64,000 nucleotides of DNA. Source: Bacteroides salyersiae WAL 10018 = DSM 18765 = JCM 12988. Its GTDB lineage: Bacteria > Bacteroidota > Bacteroidia > Bacteroidales > Bacteroidaceae. Below the pieces are notes generated by a model that worked only from the letters and a program-made list of their open reading frames with translations, made no database searches and was not told the DNA's origin. Below, piece after piece: positions 56,070 to 63,687 of the stretch. The translations under genes and the position numbers were made by a program. Within the stretch, counting starts at the first letter, position 1. Every line of letters starts with the position of its first letter. The stretch lies in NCBI RefSeq assembly GCF_000381365.1, contig NZ_KB905468.1, positions 62,001-126,000 on the forward strand. The letters are read 5' to 3'.

Positions 56070-57257
56070 ATGAATAAAATGAAACGAATAACTTTATTTA
56101 CTGCCGCACTCCTCACCTTTGCAGGAATGCAGGCACAAAACAGCATAGATCAGGTACTGCGGAACATCGAGGCCAACAATAAAGAGCTACAGGCAAATGC
56201 CCGGCTCATCTCTTCGCAGAAACTGGAAGCCAAAACCGATAACAATCTGGCGGATCCTACCCTCTCCTACGCACACCTGTGGGGATCAAAGGACAAGAGT
56301 GAAACAATCGGTGAACTCGTTGTTTCGCAGAGTTTCGACTTTCCCAGTCTCTATGCCAGCCGGGCAAAATTGAATCGTTTGAAAACGAACTCTTTTGACG
56401 GACAAGCAAGCGTTTTTCGCCAGAGCATCCTGTTGCAAGCCAAAGAGGTTTGTCTGGATATTATTATGCTTCGCCAACAACAGCAAATATTGCAGGAACG
56501 GCTGCGTAATGCCGAAGAGCTTGCGGCCATGTACAAAAAACGTCTGCAAACCGGTGATGCCAATGTGATTGAAACAAATAAGATCAATCTGGAATTACTG
56601 AACGTGAAGACGGAAGCTTCACTGAACGAAACCGCCTTACGGAATAAGCTACAGGAACTGAACACATTGAACGGGAACATTCCTGTTGTCTTTGAAGAAA
56701 ACAGCTATCCGTCCGTTATCTTTCCATCGGATTATCAGATGTTGAAAACGGAAGTGCTGGCCGCCGATCCGACCTTGCAGGCACTTGCCAGCGAAAGTGC
56801 CGCCGCCCGGCAACAGATCGGTGTCAACAAACAAGGCTGGTTGCCCAAACTGGAATTGGGATACCGCCGGAACACGGAATCGGGAACACCGTTCAATGGG
56901 TTGGTGGTAGGCTTTTCTTTCCCTATCTTCGAGAATAAAAGCAAAGTTAAGATTGCAAAGGCACAATCCATGAATACCGATTTCCTGAAAGAAAGCGCTA
57001 TGTTGCAGGCGGAATCGCAAGTGGCGCAACTTTACCGTGAAGCGCAAACCCTCCGTTCCTCCATGGACGAATATGAAAAAACGTTTCAGGCACAGCAAGA
57101 TCTCGACATGCTGAAACAGGCATTGACAGGCGGGCAAATCAGTATGATAGAGTATTTTGTGGAAGTATCCGTTGTGTATCAAAGCAAACAGAACTATCTG
57201 CAACTGGAAAACCAGTATCAGAAAGCAATGGCGAAGATATATAAGAATCAATTATAA
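56070..57257 (+). CDS. TolC-family outer-membrane efflux protein
   Basis: 395 aa. A signal peptide (ITLFTAALLTFAGMQAQ) is followed by two related coiled-coil/barrel halves, with helices such as LLQAKEVCLDIIMLRQQQQ and RLQTGDANVIETNKINLELL typical of the family. It is the third component of the metal efflux system: it forms the channel through the outer membrane. Start at 56070; an alternative at 56079 removes three residues and cannot be excluded. It is shorter than proteobacterial CusC, as usual in this phylum. Confidence 0.92.
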   Translation: MNKMKRITLFTAALLTFAGMQAQNSIDQVLRNIEANNKELQANARLISSQKLEAKTDNNLADPTLSYAHLWGSKDKSETIGELVVSQSFDFPSLYASRAKLNRLKTNSFDGQASVFRQSILLQAKEVCLDIIMLRQQQQILQERLRNAEELAAMYKKRLQTGDANVIETNKINLELLNVKTEASLNETALRNKLQELNTLNGNIPVVFEENSYPSVIFPSDYQMLKTEVLAADPTLQALASESAAARQQIGVNKQGWLPKLELGYRRNTESGTPFNGLVVGFSFPIFENKSKVKIAKAQSMNTDFLKESAMLQAESQVAQLYREAQTLRSSMDEYEKTFQAQQDLDMLKQALTGGQISMIEYFVEVSVVYQSKQNYLQLENQYQKAMAKIYKNQL

Positions 57258-57296
57258 ATCTTTGCATTTCTATCCAACATTGTTTGTTGCTTTTTG

Positions 57297-57327
57297 TTGA
57301 CAAAGACAGAAGAATACATTATATTTG
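57297..57327 (+). promoter_or_regulatory. Promoter of the lipoprotein gene at 57350
   Basis: -33 TTG (57297-57299), 20-bp spacer, -7 TATATTTG (57320-57327), ATG at 57350, 22 bases on. Confidence 0.72.
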
Positions 57328-57349
57328 CAGCAAACATAAAATACTGATT

Positions 57350-58168
57350 ATGAAACCTAAACATTTCTGTTCAGCAGCTTTATGCTGCATCCTTATTCTG
57401 CTGAGTGCATGCAATAAGGACGACAATGACAACCCGCTACGTTTTTACAACGATACGTACGAAGTTCCTATGGGCGGTATACGTTATCTGGGGTTGGAAA
57501 GCGGAAACGGTGACTACTCACTGGAAGTAGAAGATCAGCGCCTTATCAGTGCCCAAGTGGAGCATGGATGGTCGACACCGGGCGGTAGCGCCATCTACGT
57601 ACGGGGTATCCTTACGGGAAAAACGACCTTGAAAGTTACAGACGCCGCAACGTTGGAAAGTTGTCTTCTGAAAATTAAAGTAGTCGACAATTACGAAGCA
57701 ATGCAACTATTTCGCAGGCGCGGATCTTCACTGTTGGAGGATGGAACCGCAGAGATACTACCCGGCATTTCGGATATATTTCTCATCAATAATCGGGCAC
57801 GGGATGTCTATTTCTTCAATCGGACAATTCCAACCGCTTTTTCATCCGGGCTGGTGCTGGTAGCCAAAGGGACTTATACACTCGAACCGGGTGATGGCAA
57901 CCAAGCCCATATGACACTCACCTTTACGGAGGGCATGGAGTATGTGGGAACTTCGACCGATTCACAAAAATTTATCCTTCATGGCAATCCGTATATACTT
58001 CATCGGTTGGATAAGAACCTGAATCTGAACTGGGATACTCCTCCGATAGGGGACACACGGACATCACCCGAACCTCCCCCTTCTTACATTCTGGAAGAAG
58101 AAGGGACAGGAAAGCAGTTGAGCTTTTCGTTCACCGAACAGGAAATTCCGGAAGGGATATTGCCTTAA
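57350..58168 (+). CDS. Hypothetical lipoprotein (272 aa)
   Basis: The ATG at 57350 begins a lipoprotein signal ending in LLSAC, followed by NKDDNDN, an acidic stretch like the lipoprotein surface-export signal of Bacteroides. The first half is a small beta domain (YEVPMGGIRYLGLESGNG, then SAIYVRGILTGKTTLKVTD) of immunoglobulin-like kind. The second half is unfamiliar. The longer frame from 57284 crosses the promoter. I do not recognise the family or function. It is after the efflux operon but has its own promoter. Confidence 0.8.
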   Translation: MKPKHFCSAALCCILILLSACNKDDNDNPLRFYNDTYEVPMGGIRYLGLESGNGDYSLEVEDQRLISAQVEHGWSTPGGSAIYVRGILTGKTTLKVTDAATLESCLLKIKVVDNYEAMQLFRRRGSSLLEDGTAEILPGISDIFLINNRARDVYFFNRTIPTAFSSGLVLVAKGTYTLEPGDGNQAHMTLTFTEGMEYVGTSTDSQKFILHGNPYILHRLDKNLNLNWDTPPIGDTRTSPEPPPSYILEEEGTGKQLSFSFTEQEIPEGILP

Positions 58169-58207
58169 CCAAGAAGAAGCCGAACGGTTCCGATACCCGA
58201 ATCGTCA

Positions 58208-59689
58208 TCACAAAATGCGTATCTCATCGGGCAAATATCCACTGCGAATACGCCACTCCTGCGGATAGAGATTATTGGCACGATTGCCGATATTCTTTAC
58301 AAAACCCAAAGGAACTTTCCGATAAGTAAGCAGAACATAACCGCGAGGGGCTGTTGCCGGCAAGGTAATAGCCTCTTTCCGTAGATAGGCGATGGCTTGC
58401 TCGTAACCGATCTCTTCGGAAGCAAAAGCCTCCGTACGCAAAAGCGAAGGACTCATAGCCAATGCATGATTCGGAATCAAATCTTTCCCTTTTACCTCAC
58501 CAAGCACGACCCCTGCCTGAACAATACGGAGATATCGCTGAAGAACAGAACATTCACCCGTGTATTCCTTTGGAAAAGCAGTGATAAAGCTTCCATTGAC
58601 AGACACCTCAAAATCTTCGGGAGAAAGAAGCCAGCTTTTTGCCACGGCTATCTGCTCTTTACCCATCGGGGCAGAAGACGGTTTACTATTATTGCGGGCG
58701 GCGGCCGTTTTCTTACGGGAAAGTTTTTCGTTCATCGCACCACAAACTGTAACTTCCCGATTGATAGAAGTAACTATTCCGCCCTGCCTTTCTGCTTCCG
58801 GTTTACGGAGCACGGCCAGAAAAAAGCCCTCTCCTATCGTCTTGTGAGGCAAGAAGCGGTAAACAGGGAAGTCGGCTGCCGCAAGCAGATTGCCGGTAAT
58901 CCCCCACCCTTCCGGAACATTCACCGGAAGCACCTCTGCTCCGAATTCATCAAGAATCCATTGAACATTCTCCTCGTCTTCTTTCGTATTATACGTGCAA
59001 GTGCTATAAACAAGGATGCCACCGGGCTTCAAGCAAGGCCAGATATCGGCAATGATACGTCGCTGCCTCTGCCAACAGATCTCCACATTTTCCGGGCTCC
59101 ACTCTTCGACAGCACCGGGGTCTTTACGAAACATCCCTTCACCGGAACAAGGTACATCGGTCAAGATTACATCAAAAAAAGCACCCAAACGAGAGAAATC
59201 GGACGGATCATTATTGGTTACCACCACACCGGGATAGCCCCATTTGGTAAGATTCTCGGCAAGTATCTGCGAACGGTTACGAATCACTTCATTGGCTACC
59301 AGCAGGCTACCCTCGGGCAAAAGGCTACAGGCATGAGTCGATTTTCCACCGGGAGCGGCACAAAGATCGAGCATCACCACCGGTTCTTCGGAAACATACT
59401 GCTTCAACGCTTGCCCAACGAACATCGACGAAGCTTCCTGCACATAATAGCAACCGGCATGGAAAAGAGGGTCGAACGTAAACGTCAGACGCTGGCCGAG
59501 ATAATGCCCCTCCGGACACCAAGGCACAGGGGAGACGGGAGAATTGAGGGAATTGGCATCGGTGAGGAACGATGGATTCAGCCGGATGCTGACAGGGGGA
59601 GCCTGGTCCAAAGCGGCAGATAACTTTTCGTATTCTTCGTTGCCCAACAAGGCACGGGTATATTCGGTAAAAGGAGCTGGTAAATTCAT
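58208..59689 (-). CDS. rRNA cytosine-C5 methyltransferase (RsmF/YebU-like)
   Basis: 493 aa. SAM-binding core with LDLCAAPGGKSTHA, the catalytic pair of Cys in TDVPCSGEGMFRKD (motif IV) and YSTCTYNTKEDEENV (motif VI). The C-terminal part contains a PUA-like domain as in RsmF, which methylates C1407 of 16S rRNA in E. coli; the exact site here is inferred from family only. The next gene on this strand (59695) ends five bases before its start. Confidence 0.93.
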   Translation of the reverse strand: MNLPAPFTEYTRALLGNEEYEKLSAALDQAPPVSIRLNPSFLTDANSLNSPVSPVPWCPEGHYLGQRLTFTFDPLFHAGCYYVQEASSMFVGQALKQYVSEEPVVMLDLCAAPGGKSTHACSLLPEGSLLVANEVIRNRSQILAENLTKWGYPGVVVTNNDPSDFSRLGAFFDVILTDVPCSGEGMFRKDPGAVEEWSPENVEICWQRQRRIIADIWPCLKPGGILVYSTCTYNTKEDEENVQWILDEFGAEVLPVNVPEGWGITGNLLAAADFPVYRFLPHKTIGEGFFLAVLRKPEAERQGGIVTSINREVTVCGAMNEKLSRKKTAAARNNSKPSSAPMGKEQIAVAKSWLLSPEDFEVSVNGSFITAFPKEYTGECSVLQRYLRIVQAGVVLGEVKGKDLIPNHALAMSPSLLRTEAFASEEIGYEQAIAYLRKEAITLPATAPRGYVLLTYRKVPLGFVKNIGNRANNLYPQEWRIRSGYLPDEIRIL

Positions 59690-59694
59690 TATAT

Positions 59695-60150
59695 CTATTT
59701 TTTATAGGTATTGAAGCCAATCGGATTACGATGTTTAGTCTCATCTTTATCCTTTGCCTGTAGCTCGGCAATCGTCTGATTTATCAATTCAATCTGCATT
59801 CGCGTGTCATCATTAATATCATTATAATCGGCAAAAACTTCTTCGATATATGCTTTCAGTTCCTGAATCTCCAATTGAAGCTTTGCCAAATCATTCACCG
59901 GAGGATTAGCCATTAACCGGCGAACAGCCACAAAAGCACGCATAATCGAAATATTTACCTCGATAGCCACATCGCTATTCAAGATGCCGGAAAGCATGGC
60001 CAACCCCTGTTCCGTAAAAGCAAACGGCAACTTACGTACACCACCCCAACTTGATATCGCAAATTGCGACATCAAGATTTCAAACTCTTCTTCTGTTACC
60101 TTCTGCCCCCGTATCTCATAAATCTTGCTCTGAATTATTTGCAATTCCAT
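59695..60150 (-). CDS. ORF6N-domain protein with internal deletion
   Basis: 151 aa from the ATG at 60150 (MELQIIQSKIYEIRGQKV). Full ORF6N proteins (DNA-binding, phage-related) have about 40 residues between the GQKV and TEEEFE motifs, including the LYGVE and RFPEDFMF segments. Here GQKV joins TEEEFEILMSQFAISSWGG directly, in frame, at about 60096. The rest (KLPFAFTEQGLAMLSGILNS, SIMRAFVAVRRL) is intact, with a coiled-coil tail. The DNA-binding part is thus damaged. The frame to 60204 adds non-family residues. Confidence 0.85.
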   Translation of the reverse strand: MELQIIQSKIYEIRGQKVTEEEFEILMSQFAISSWGGVRKLPFAFTEQGLAMLSGILNSDVAIEVNISIMRAFVAVRRLMANPPVNDLAKLQLEIQELKAYIEEVFADYNDINDDTRMQIELINQTIAELQAKDKDETKHRNPIGFNTYKK

Positions 60151-60259
60151 TGCTTTTATTTTGTTTATTCCTGCAAATATCAAAAATATTTCGTCTCTTT
60201 GCAACTTTCCGTAAGACTAACTACGTCTAACAATCAAAGAAACAAAAAAACTACAAGAT

Positions 60260-60904
60260 ATGAAAAGAATTTTAACCACCCTGATGATGATAGCAGCTTT
60301 CTGCTCCCTCTCACTTGCGCAGAAAAAGAGTACCATCTACAAAGACAGTGCCGAAAATGTAAAAATTACGATCAGTAAGACGGAAACTGAAGATGACTCG
60401 GTTTATACTCCCGAATATACCGACACGACCGAAGACGGAATTACCGTTGAAAGTGAATCGACCGATTCATACGATGACTCCTATGACGATTCTTCCATTA
60501 TCTCGAAAGAAGACTTTTCACTACTCAAAGATCTCGGTAGTGCAGCCAGCGCAGGCATCGCGCTTGCATTCTTCGTCCTGCTGCTCACATTCGGCTTCCC
60601 GATCTTCGTGATTTTCATTGCATTCTACTTTCGTTATAAAAGCCGTCGCGAACGCTACAAACTGGTAGAAAAAGCCATTGCAGCCGGACAGCCCATTCCG
60701 GAAGGCATTCTCAAAGAAAGTCTGAATACGGATACCACCGCCAAAGGAATCAAAAACATGTGTCTCGGTGCCGGGCTGTTCATTTTCCTATGGGCCATTA
60801 CAGACAGTTTTGCCATGGGGTGTATCGGACTACTCATCCTGTTTACCGGTCTTGGCCAATGGCTTGTCGCCCGTAACCAACGCCCCACTGACGAACAGAA
60901 ATGA
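60260..60904 (+). CDS. DUF6249-like membrane protein, first gene of sigma-factor operon
   Basis: 214 aa. Signal peptide to SLAQ, then an acidic, Thr/Ser/Asp-rich stretch (about residues 40-80, including DSYDDSYDDSS), one membrane segment near 100-125 and two more at the C terminus. The segment YRYKSRRERYKLVEKAIAAGQPIPEG suggests the DUF6249 group, from memory. Its last four bases overlap the sigma-factor start, so they are coupled. It may sense the envelope for the sigma factor, but that is only an inference. Confidence 0.75.
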   Translation: MKRILTTLMMIAAFCSLSLAQKKSTIYKDSAENVKITISKTETEDDSVYTPEYTDTTEDGITVESESTDSYDDSYDDSSIISKEDFSLLKDLGSAASAGIALAFFVLLLTFGFPIFVIFIAFYFRYKSRRERYKLVEKAIAAGQPIPEGILKESLNTDTTAKGIKNMCLGAGLFIFLWAITDSFAMGCIGLLILFTGLGQWLVARNQRPTDEQK

Positions 60905-61449
60905 AACAACTCAACGATATATCGTTAGTCGCACAGGTCGTGGTGTTCAAAAACACCAGGGCCTTCGACCAGTTGGTGCAGAAGTATCAATCGCCCATCC
61001 GGCGTTTCTTCCTCAACCTGACTTGCGGCGACAGCGAATTGAGTGACGACTTGGCACAAGATACATTCATCAAAGCCTATACGAACATCGCAACCTTTAA
61101 AAATCTTTCAAATTTCTCAACATGGCTTTATCGTATTGCTTATAATGTATTTTATGATTATATTCGCAGCCGAAAGGAAACAACCGAATTGGATTCCAGA
61201 GAAGTAGATGCCGCCAACAGCGTTGAACAAGACAATATAGGACAACGCATGGACATCTATCAATCACTCAAAAAGCTAAAAGAAGTGGAGCGAACCTGCA
61301 TTACGCTATTCTACATGGAAGATGTAAGCATAGATAAAATAGCAGGAATTGTGGGAATACCGGCAGGGACCGTCAAAAGTCACCTGTCACGTGGAAAAGA
61401 AAAATTAGCAATGTATTTAAAACAAAACGGTTATGATGGAAACAGATGA
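60901..61449 (+). CDS. ECF-family RNA polymerase sigma factor
   Basis: 182 aa. Region 2 includes FDQLVQKYQSPIRRFFL and LAQDTFIKAYTNIATF with STWLYRIAYNVFYDYIRSRK; region 4 has VSIDKIAGIVGIPAGTVKSH and LSRGKEKL. No regions 1 or 3. It is between a membrane protein (4-base overlap) and a small membrane protein (17-base overlap), an arrangement suited to an anti-sigma partner. It brings to mind the EcfO/Reo pair of B. fragilis, but I cannot show identity. Confidence 0.93.
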   Translation: MKQLNDISLVAQVVVFKNTRAFDQLVQKYQSPIRRFFLNLTCGDSELSDDLAQDTFIKAYTNIATFKNLSNFSTWLYRIAYNVFYDYIRSRKETTELDSREVDAANSVEQDNIGQRMDIYQSLKKLKEVERTCITLFYMEDVSIDKIAGIVGIPAGTVKSHLSRGKEKLAMYLKQNGYDGNR

Positions 61450-61762
61450 TAAATTGATACGGGCATTCTTCGCTGAACAAAAGCAGGAGATACCGGATAA
61501 CGGATTTAGCCGCCGTGTAATGAACCGGTTGCCTTGCCGCACAAGTTTACTGATCAAGGTATGGAGCTTGTTCATCATGCTCGTAGCTATAATACTATTT
61601 CTGGTCTTCGACGGTTTACAGGCAATCGTTACCACGGCACGTGATATATTCGTCGCTTTGGTACAAAACGGGGCAACATCGGGCATCGACCCCAAGTCAC
61701 TGATTATCGTTGTAATGGTACTCATGTTTCTGGGTATCCGCAAAGCATGGTCAATGGCATAA
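61433..61762 (+). CDS. Small two-segment membrane protein, putative anti-sigma factor (DUF5056-like)
   Basis: 109 aa. A soluble N-terminal 40 residues (DDKLIRAFFAEQKQEIPDNG, then FSRRVMNRLP) precede two membrane segments (about 43-62 and 88-104). The N-terminal pattern is common in Bacteroidota partners of ECF sigma factors; I recall DUF5056. The start overlaps the sigma gene by 17 bases, so production in step with it is expected. Role as anti-sigma factor is inferred from position and layout. No zinc motif (HxxxCxxC) is seen. Confidence 0.78.
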   Translation: MMETDDKLIRAFFAEQKQEIPDNGFSRRVMNRLPCRTSLLIKVWSLFIMLVAIILFLVFDGLQAIVTTARDIFVALVQNGATSGIDPKSLIIVVMVLMFLGIRKAWSMA

Positions 61763-61808
61763 GGAGATATAGAATTTACCGGCATAAGAATATAAAAGCA
61801 TCAAACGC

Positions 61809-61839
61809 TTGTTTTTCGATATAAATTATAGTATATTTG
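61809..61839 (+). promoter_or_regulatory. Complete promoter of the short transcript
   Basis: -33 TTG (61809-61811), 20-bp spacer, -7 TATATTTG (61832-61839). Confidence 0.75.
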
Positions 61840-61845
61840 TCAACG

Positions 61846-61910
61846 TAATACAATCATATATTCAAATTATTATGAGGGAAAAGAGAGAAGTTTGGCTTCT
61901 CTCTTTTTTT
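61846..61910 (+). ncRNA. Candidate small RNA of about 65 nt
   Basis: Transcription from the promoter above would run only about 65 nt to an intrinsic terminator: AAAAGAGAGAAG (61879-61890), loop TTTGG, CTTCTCTCTTTT (61896-61907), and a U run. An ATG at 61872 opens 25 codons, but they pass through the terminator stem, so coding is unlikely. The product would be a small regulatory RNA or an attenuated leader. Confidence 0.6.
61879..61910 (+). terminator. Intrinsic terminator of the short transcript
   Basis: A 12-bp perfect stem, a 5-nt loop TTTGG and a run of seven T (61904-61910). It is the most typical intrinsic terminator in the window. Confidence 0.85.
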
Positions 61911-61962
61911 GTTTCCAACGACGGGAACTGTTTACCTCCCCCTCCATAAAGGTAAGGAAACA

Positions 61963-62050
61963 GGTAGATACCGCTCGTATACACGGTGCATATCGTCCCT
62001 ATGCATAGTGCGTGTCACTCATAAGCAGGGTGCTTGTCATTGATAGCCTA
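61963..62050. repeat. Array of four degenerate 22-nt units (TGCATA type)
   Basis: Units start at 61963, 61985, 62007 and 62029, exactly 22 nt apart, beginning GGTAGATAC, GGTGCATATC, AGTGCGTGTC and GGTGCTTGTC. Unit 2 has the dyad TGCATA-TCGTCCC-TATGCA; units 3 and 4 have shorter dyads (TGC/GCA, GCT/AGC). Sequence is unrelated to the arrays at 18864 and 50784. Confidence 0.8.
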
Positions 62051-62237
62051 CCGTTTCAACCTACTTTTCATCAGGAGATAAGAAAATATCTCTTAATCAC
62101 CAAAGACTTTACATCAAATGCTATCACAGGAGGGCTCGCATGTTAAATTATAGTAAATATACCCTTGACAAAAAGTAGCTCCGAACAGAGATGTTGTATC
62201 TTTGTTTCTTAGGTGAACTAAATAAAGACAAAGCGCT

Positions 62238-63512
62238 TTGAAACTACATATATTCTTCATATTATTACTTTTCACAATAGGCAACGCAAGGGCAGGTGAA
62301 ACAGATAGTTTATGGGTACAGCGACAGGATACTGCCGAACTATCCAGCGAACAAATGGTGATCCACTTCCTTCAGGAATCGGGCATTCCCATCACTTACG
62401 GCAACAAAGTAAAACTGCTTACCAGCGGGCGTGAAAAATTCAATGACCTTTTTGAAGCCATACGCGGTGCCAAACACCACATTCATCTGGAATATTTCAA
62501 CTTTCGAAATGACTCGATCGCCAATGCACTCTTCGATCTGCTTGCCGAAAAAGTAAAAGAAGGCGTAGAAGTCCGGGCATTGTTCGATGCTTTCGGAAAT
62601 TGGTCCAACAATAAACCATTAAAGAAACGCCATCTCAAGGCTATCCGTGAACGAGGTATCGAAATTGTAAAATTCGATCCTTTCAAGTTCCCCTATATCA
62701 ATCACGCTGCCCACCGGGATCACCGGAAAATTGTCGTTATCGACGGCCGGATAGGATACACCGGTGGCATGAACATTGCTGATTATTACATCAACGGACT
62801 TCCCAAAATCGGTACATGGCGTGATATGCACATCCGTATCGAAGGTCCGGCAGTAGATATCCTACAAGAAATCTTCCTCACGATATGGAATAAAACGACA
62901 AAGCAGAATATCACAGGAGAAGTATATTTCCCCGAGCGACCCGCACCGGCAGACAGTACGGACGGCATTACCGTAGCCATTGTAGACCGTACTCCTAAGA
63001 AAGATCCACGAATGTTGAGCCACACCTACGCAATGTCGATATATGCCGCCAAAGAAAACGTACGTATTGTCAACCCCTATTTCGTTCCAACCTCTTCCAT
63101 ACGCAAGGCATTGAATCATGCCCTCGAAAAAGGAACCAAAGTAGAGATTATGATATCTTCCAAATCCGATATCCCCTTTACCCCGGATGCTTCACTCTAC
63201 AAAGTCCACAAACTGATGAAACGCGGAGCAGATATATATTTGTATAACGGAGGATTCCACCACTCTAAAATCATGATGGTAGATGAAACATTCTGCACGG
63301 TAGGCACAGCCAATCTCAACAGCCGAAGCCTGCGCTACGATTATGAAACCAATGCTTTCATTTTTAACAAAGAATTCACCGCCCAATTGGATAGTGTATT
63401 CCAAGCTGACACGCAGCATTGCACCAGACTGACCCCGGAAGTTTGGAAACAGCGTTCACCATGGAAAAAGTTTGTCGGCTGGTTTGCCAATCTGTTCACT
63501 CCATTTTTATAA
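62238..63512 (+). CDS. Exported phospholipase D-family protein (cardiolipin synthase-like)
   Basis: 424 aa. It opens with TTG at 62238 (no closer ATG) and a signal peptide (LHIFFILLLFTIGNARAG). Two HKD motifs are complete: HRKIVVIDGRIGYTGGMNI and HHSKIMMVDETFCTVGTANLNSRS. This layout is that of cardiolipin synthases, but those usually have two membrane segments at the N terminus; here there is a cleavable-looking signal, so the enzyme would act in the periplasm. Phospholipid transfer or hydrolysis is the family activity. The -7 TATCTTTG (62197-62204) lies 33 bases upstream. Confidence 0.88.
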   Translation: MKLHIFFILLLFTIGNARAGETDSLWVQRQDTAELSSEQMVIHFLQESGIPITYGNKVKLLTSGREKFNDLFEAIRGAKHHIHLEYFNFRNDSIANALFDLLAEKVKEGVEVRALFDAFGNWSNNKPLKKRHLKAIRERGIEIVKFDPFKFPYINHAAHRDHRKIVVIDGRIGYTGGMNIADYYINGLPKIGTWRDMHIRIEGPAVDILQEIFLTIWNKTTKQNITGEVYFPERPAPADSTDGITVAIVDRTPKKDPRMLSHTYAMSIYAAKENVRIVNPYFVPTSSIRKALNHALEKGTKVEIMISSKSDIPFTPDASLYKVHKLMKRGADIYLYNGGFHHSKIMMVDETFCTVGTANLNSRSLRYDYETNAFIFNKEFTAQLDSVFQADTQHCTRLTPEVWKQRSPWKKFVGWFANLFTPFL

Positions 63513-63558
63513 TCGAACAGATTCTTCCGCCTACTCTCCCCGCCATCACCCCATTAGC

Positions 63559-63667
63559 CACCAACCACTAAATTCCAACTACCAGCTACCAACTACTAAA
63601 TTCTAACTACCAGCTACCAACTACTAAATTCCAAATTCTAACTACCAGCTACTAAATTCTAACTACT
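63559..63667. repeat. Word-repeat tract upstream of thyA
   Basis: Tandem words such as AACTACTAAATTCTAACTAC and CCAGCTACCAACTAC, the complement of the words at 29757-29932. Only one arm is present and no core. It ends a few bases before the thyA promoter. Confidence 0.8.
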
Positions 63668-63674
63668 TTTTTCC

Positions 63675-63682
63675 TACCTTTG
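63675..63682 (+). promoter_or_regulatory. -7 element abutting the thyA start codon
   Basis: TACCTTTG fits TAnnTTTG; the ATG follows after five bases. The same arrangement is seen at menA. It predicts a leaderless message. Confidence 0.5.
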
Positions 63683-63687
63683 CAATC

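Larger units (their letters stand above)
61763..62237. other. Intergenic region with sRNA candidate and 22-nt array (475 bp)
   Basis: Contents from left to right: promoter 61809-61839, short transcribed unit ending at a terminator near 61910, the third 22-nt array 61963-62050, and the -7 TATCTTTG (62197-62204) of the next gene. The rest shows no feature. Confidence 0.75.

Noticed and set aside
56649..57251. 200-codon open frame on the minus strand
   Set aside because: Antisense to the TolC-family gene, His/Phe/Leu-rich composition typical of a shadow.
58397..59623. 408-codon open frame on the plus strand
   Set aside because: It lies wholly antisense to the clear RsmF-like gene and its product is rich in His, Arg and Ile without any family motif.
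61872..61949. 25-codon frame beginning at the ATG of the short transcript
   Set aside because: It runs through the terminator stem and beyond the expected transcript end, and has no protein-like features.
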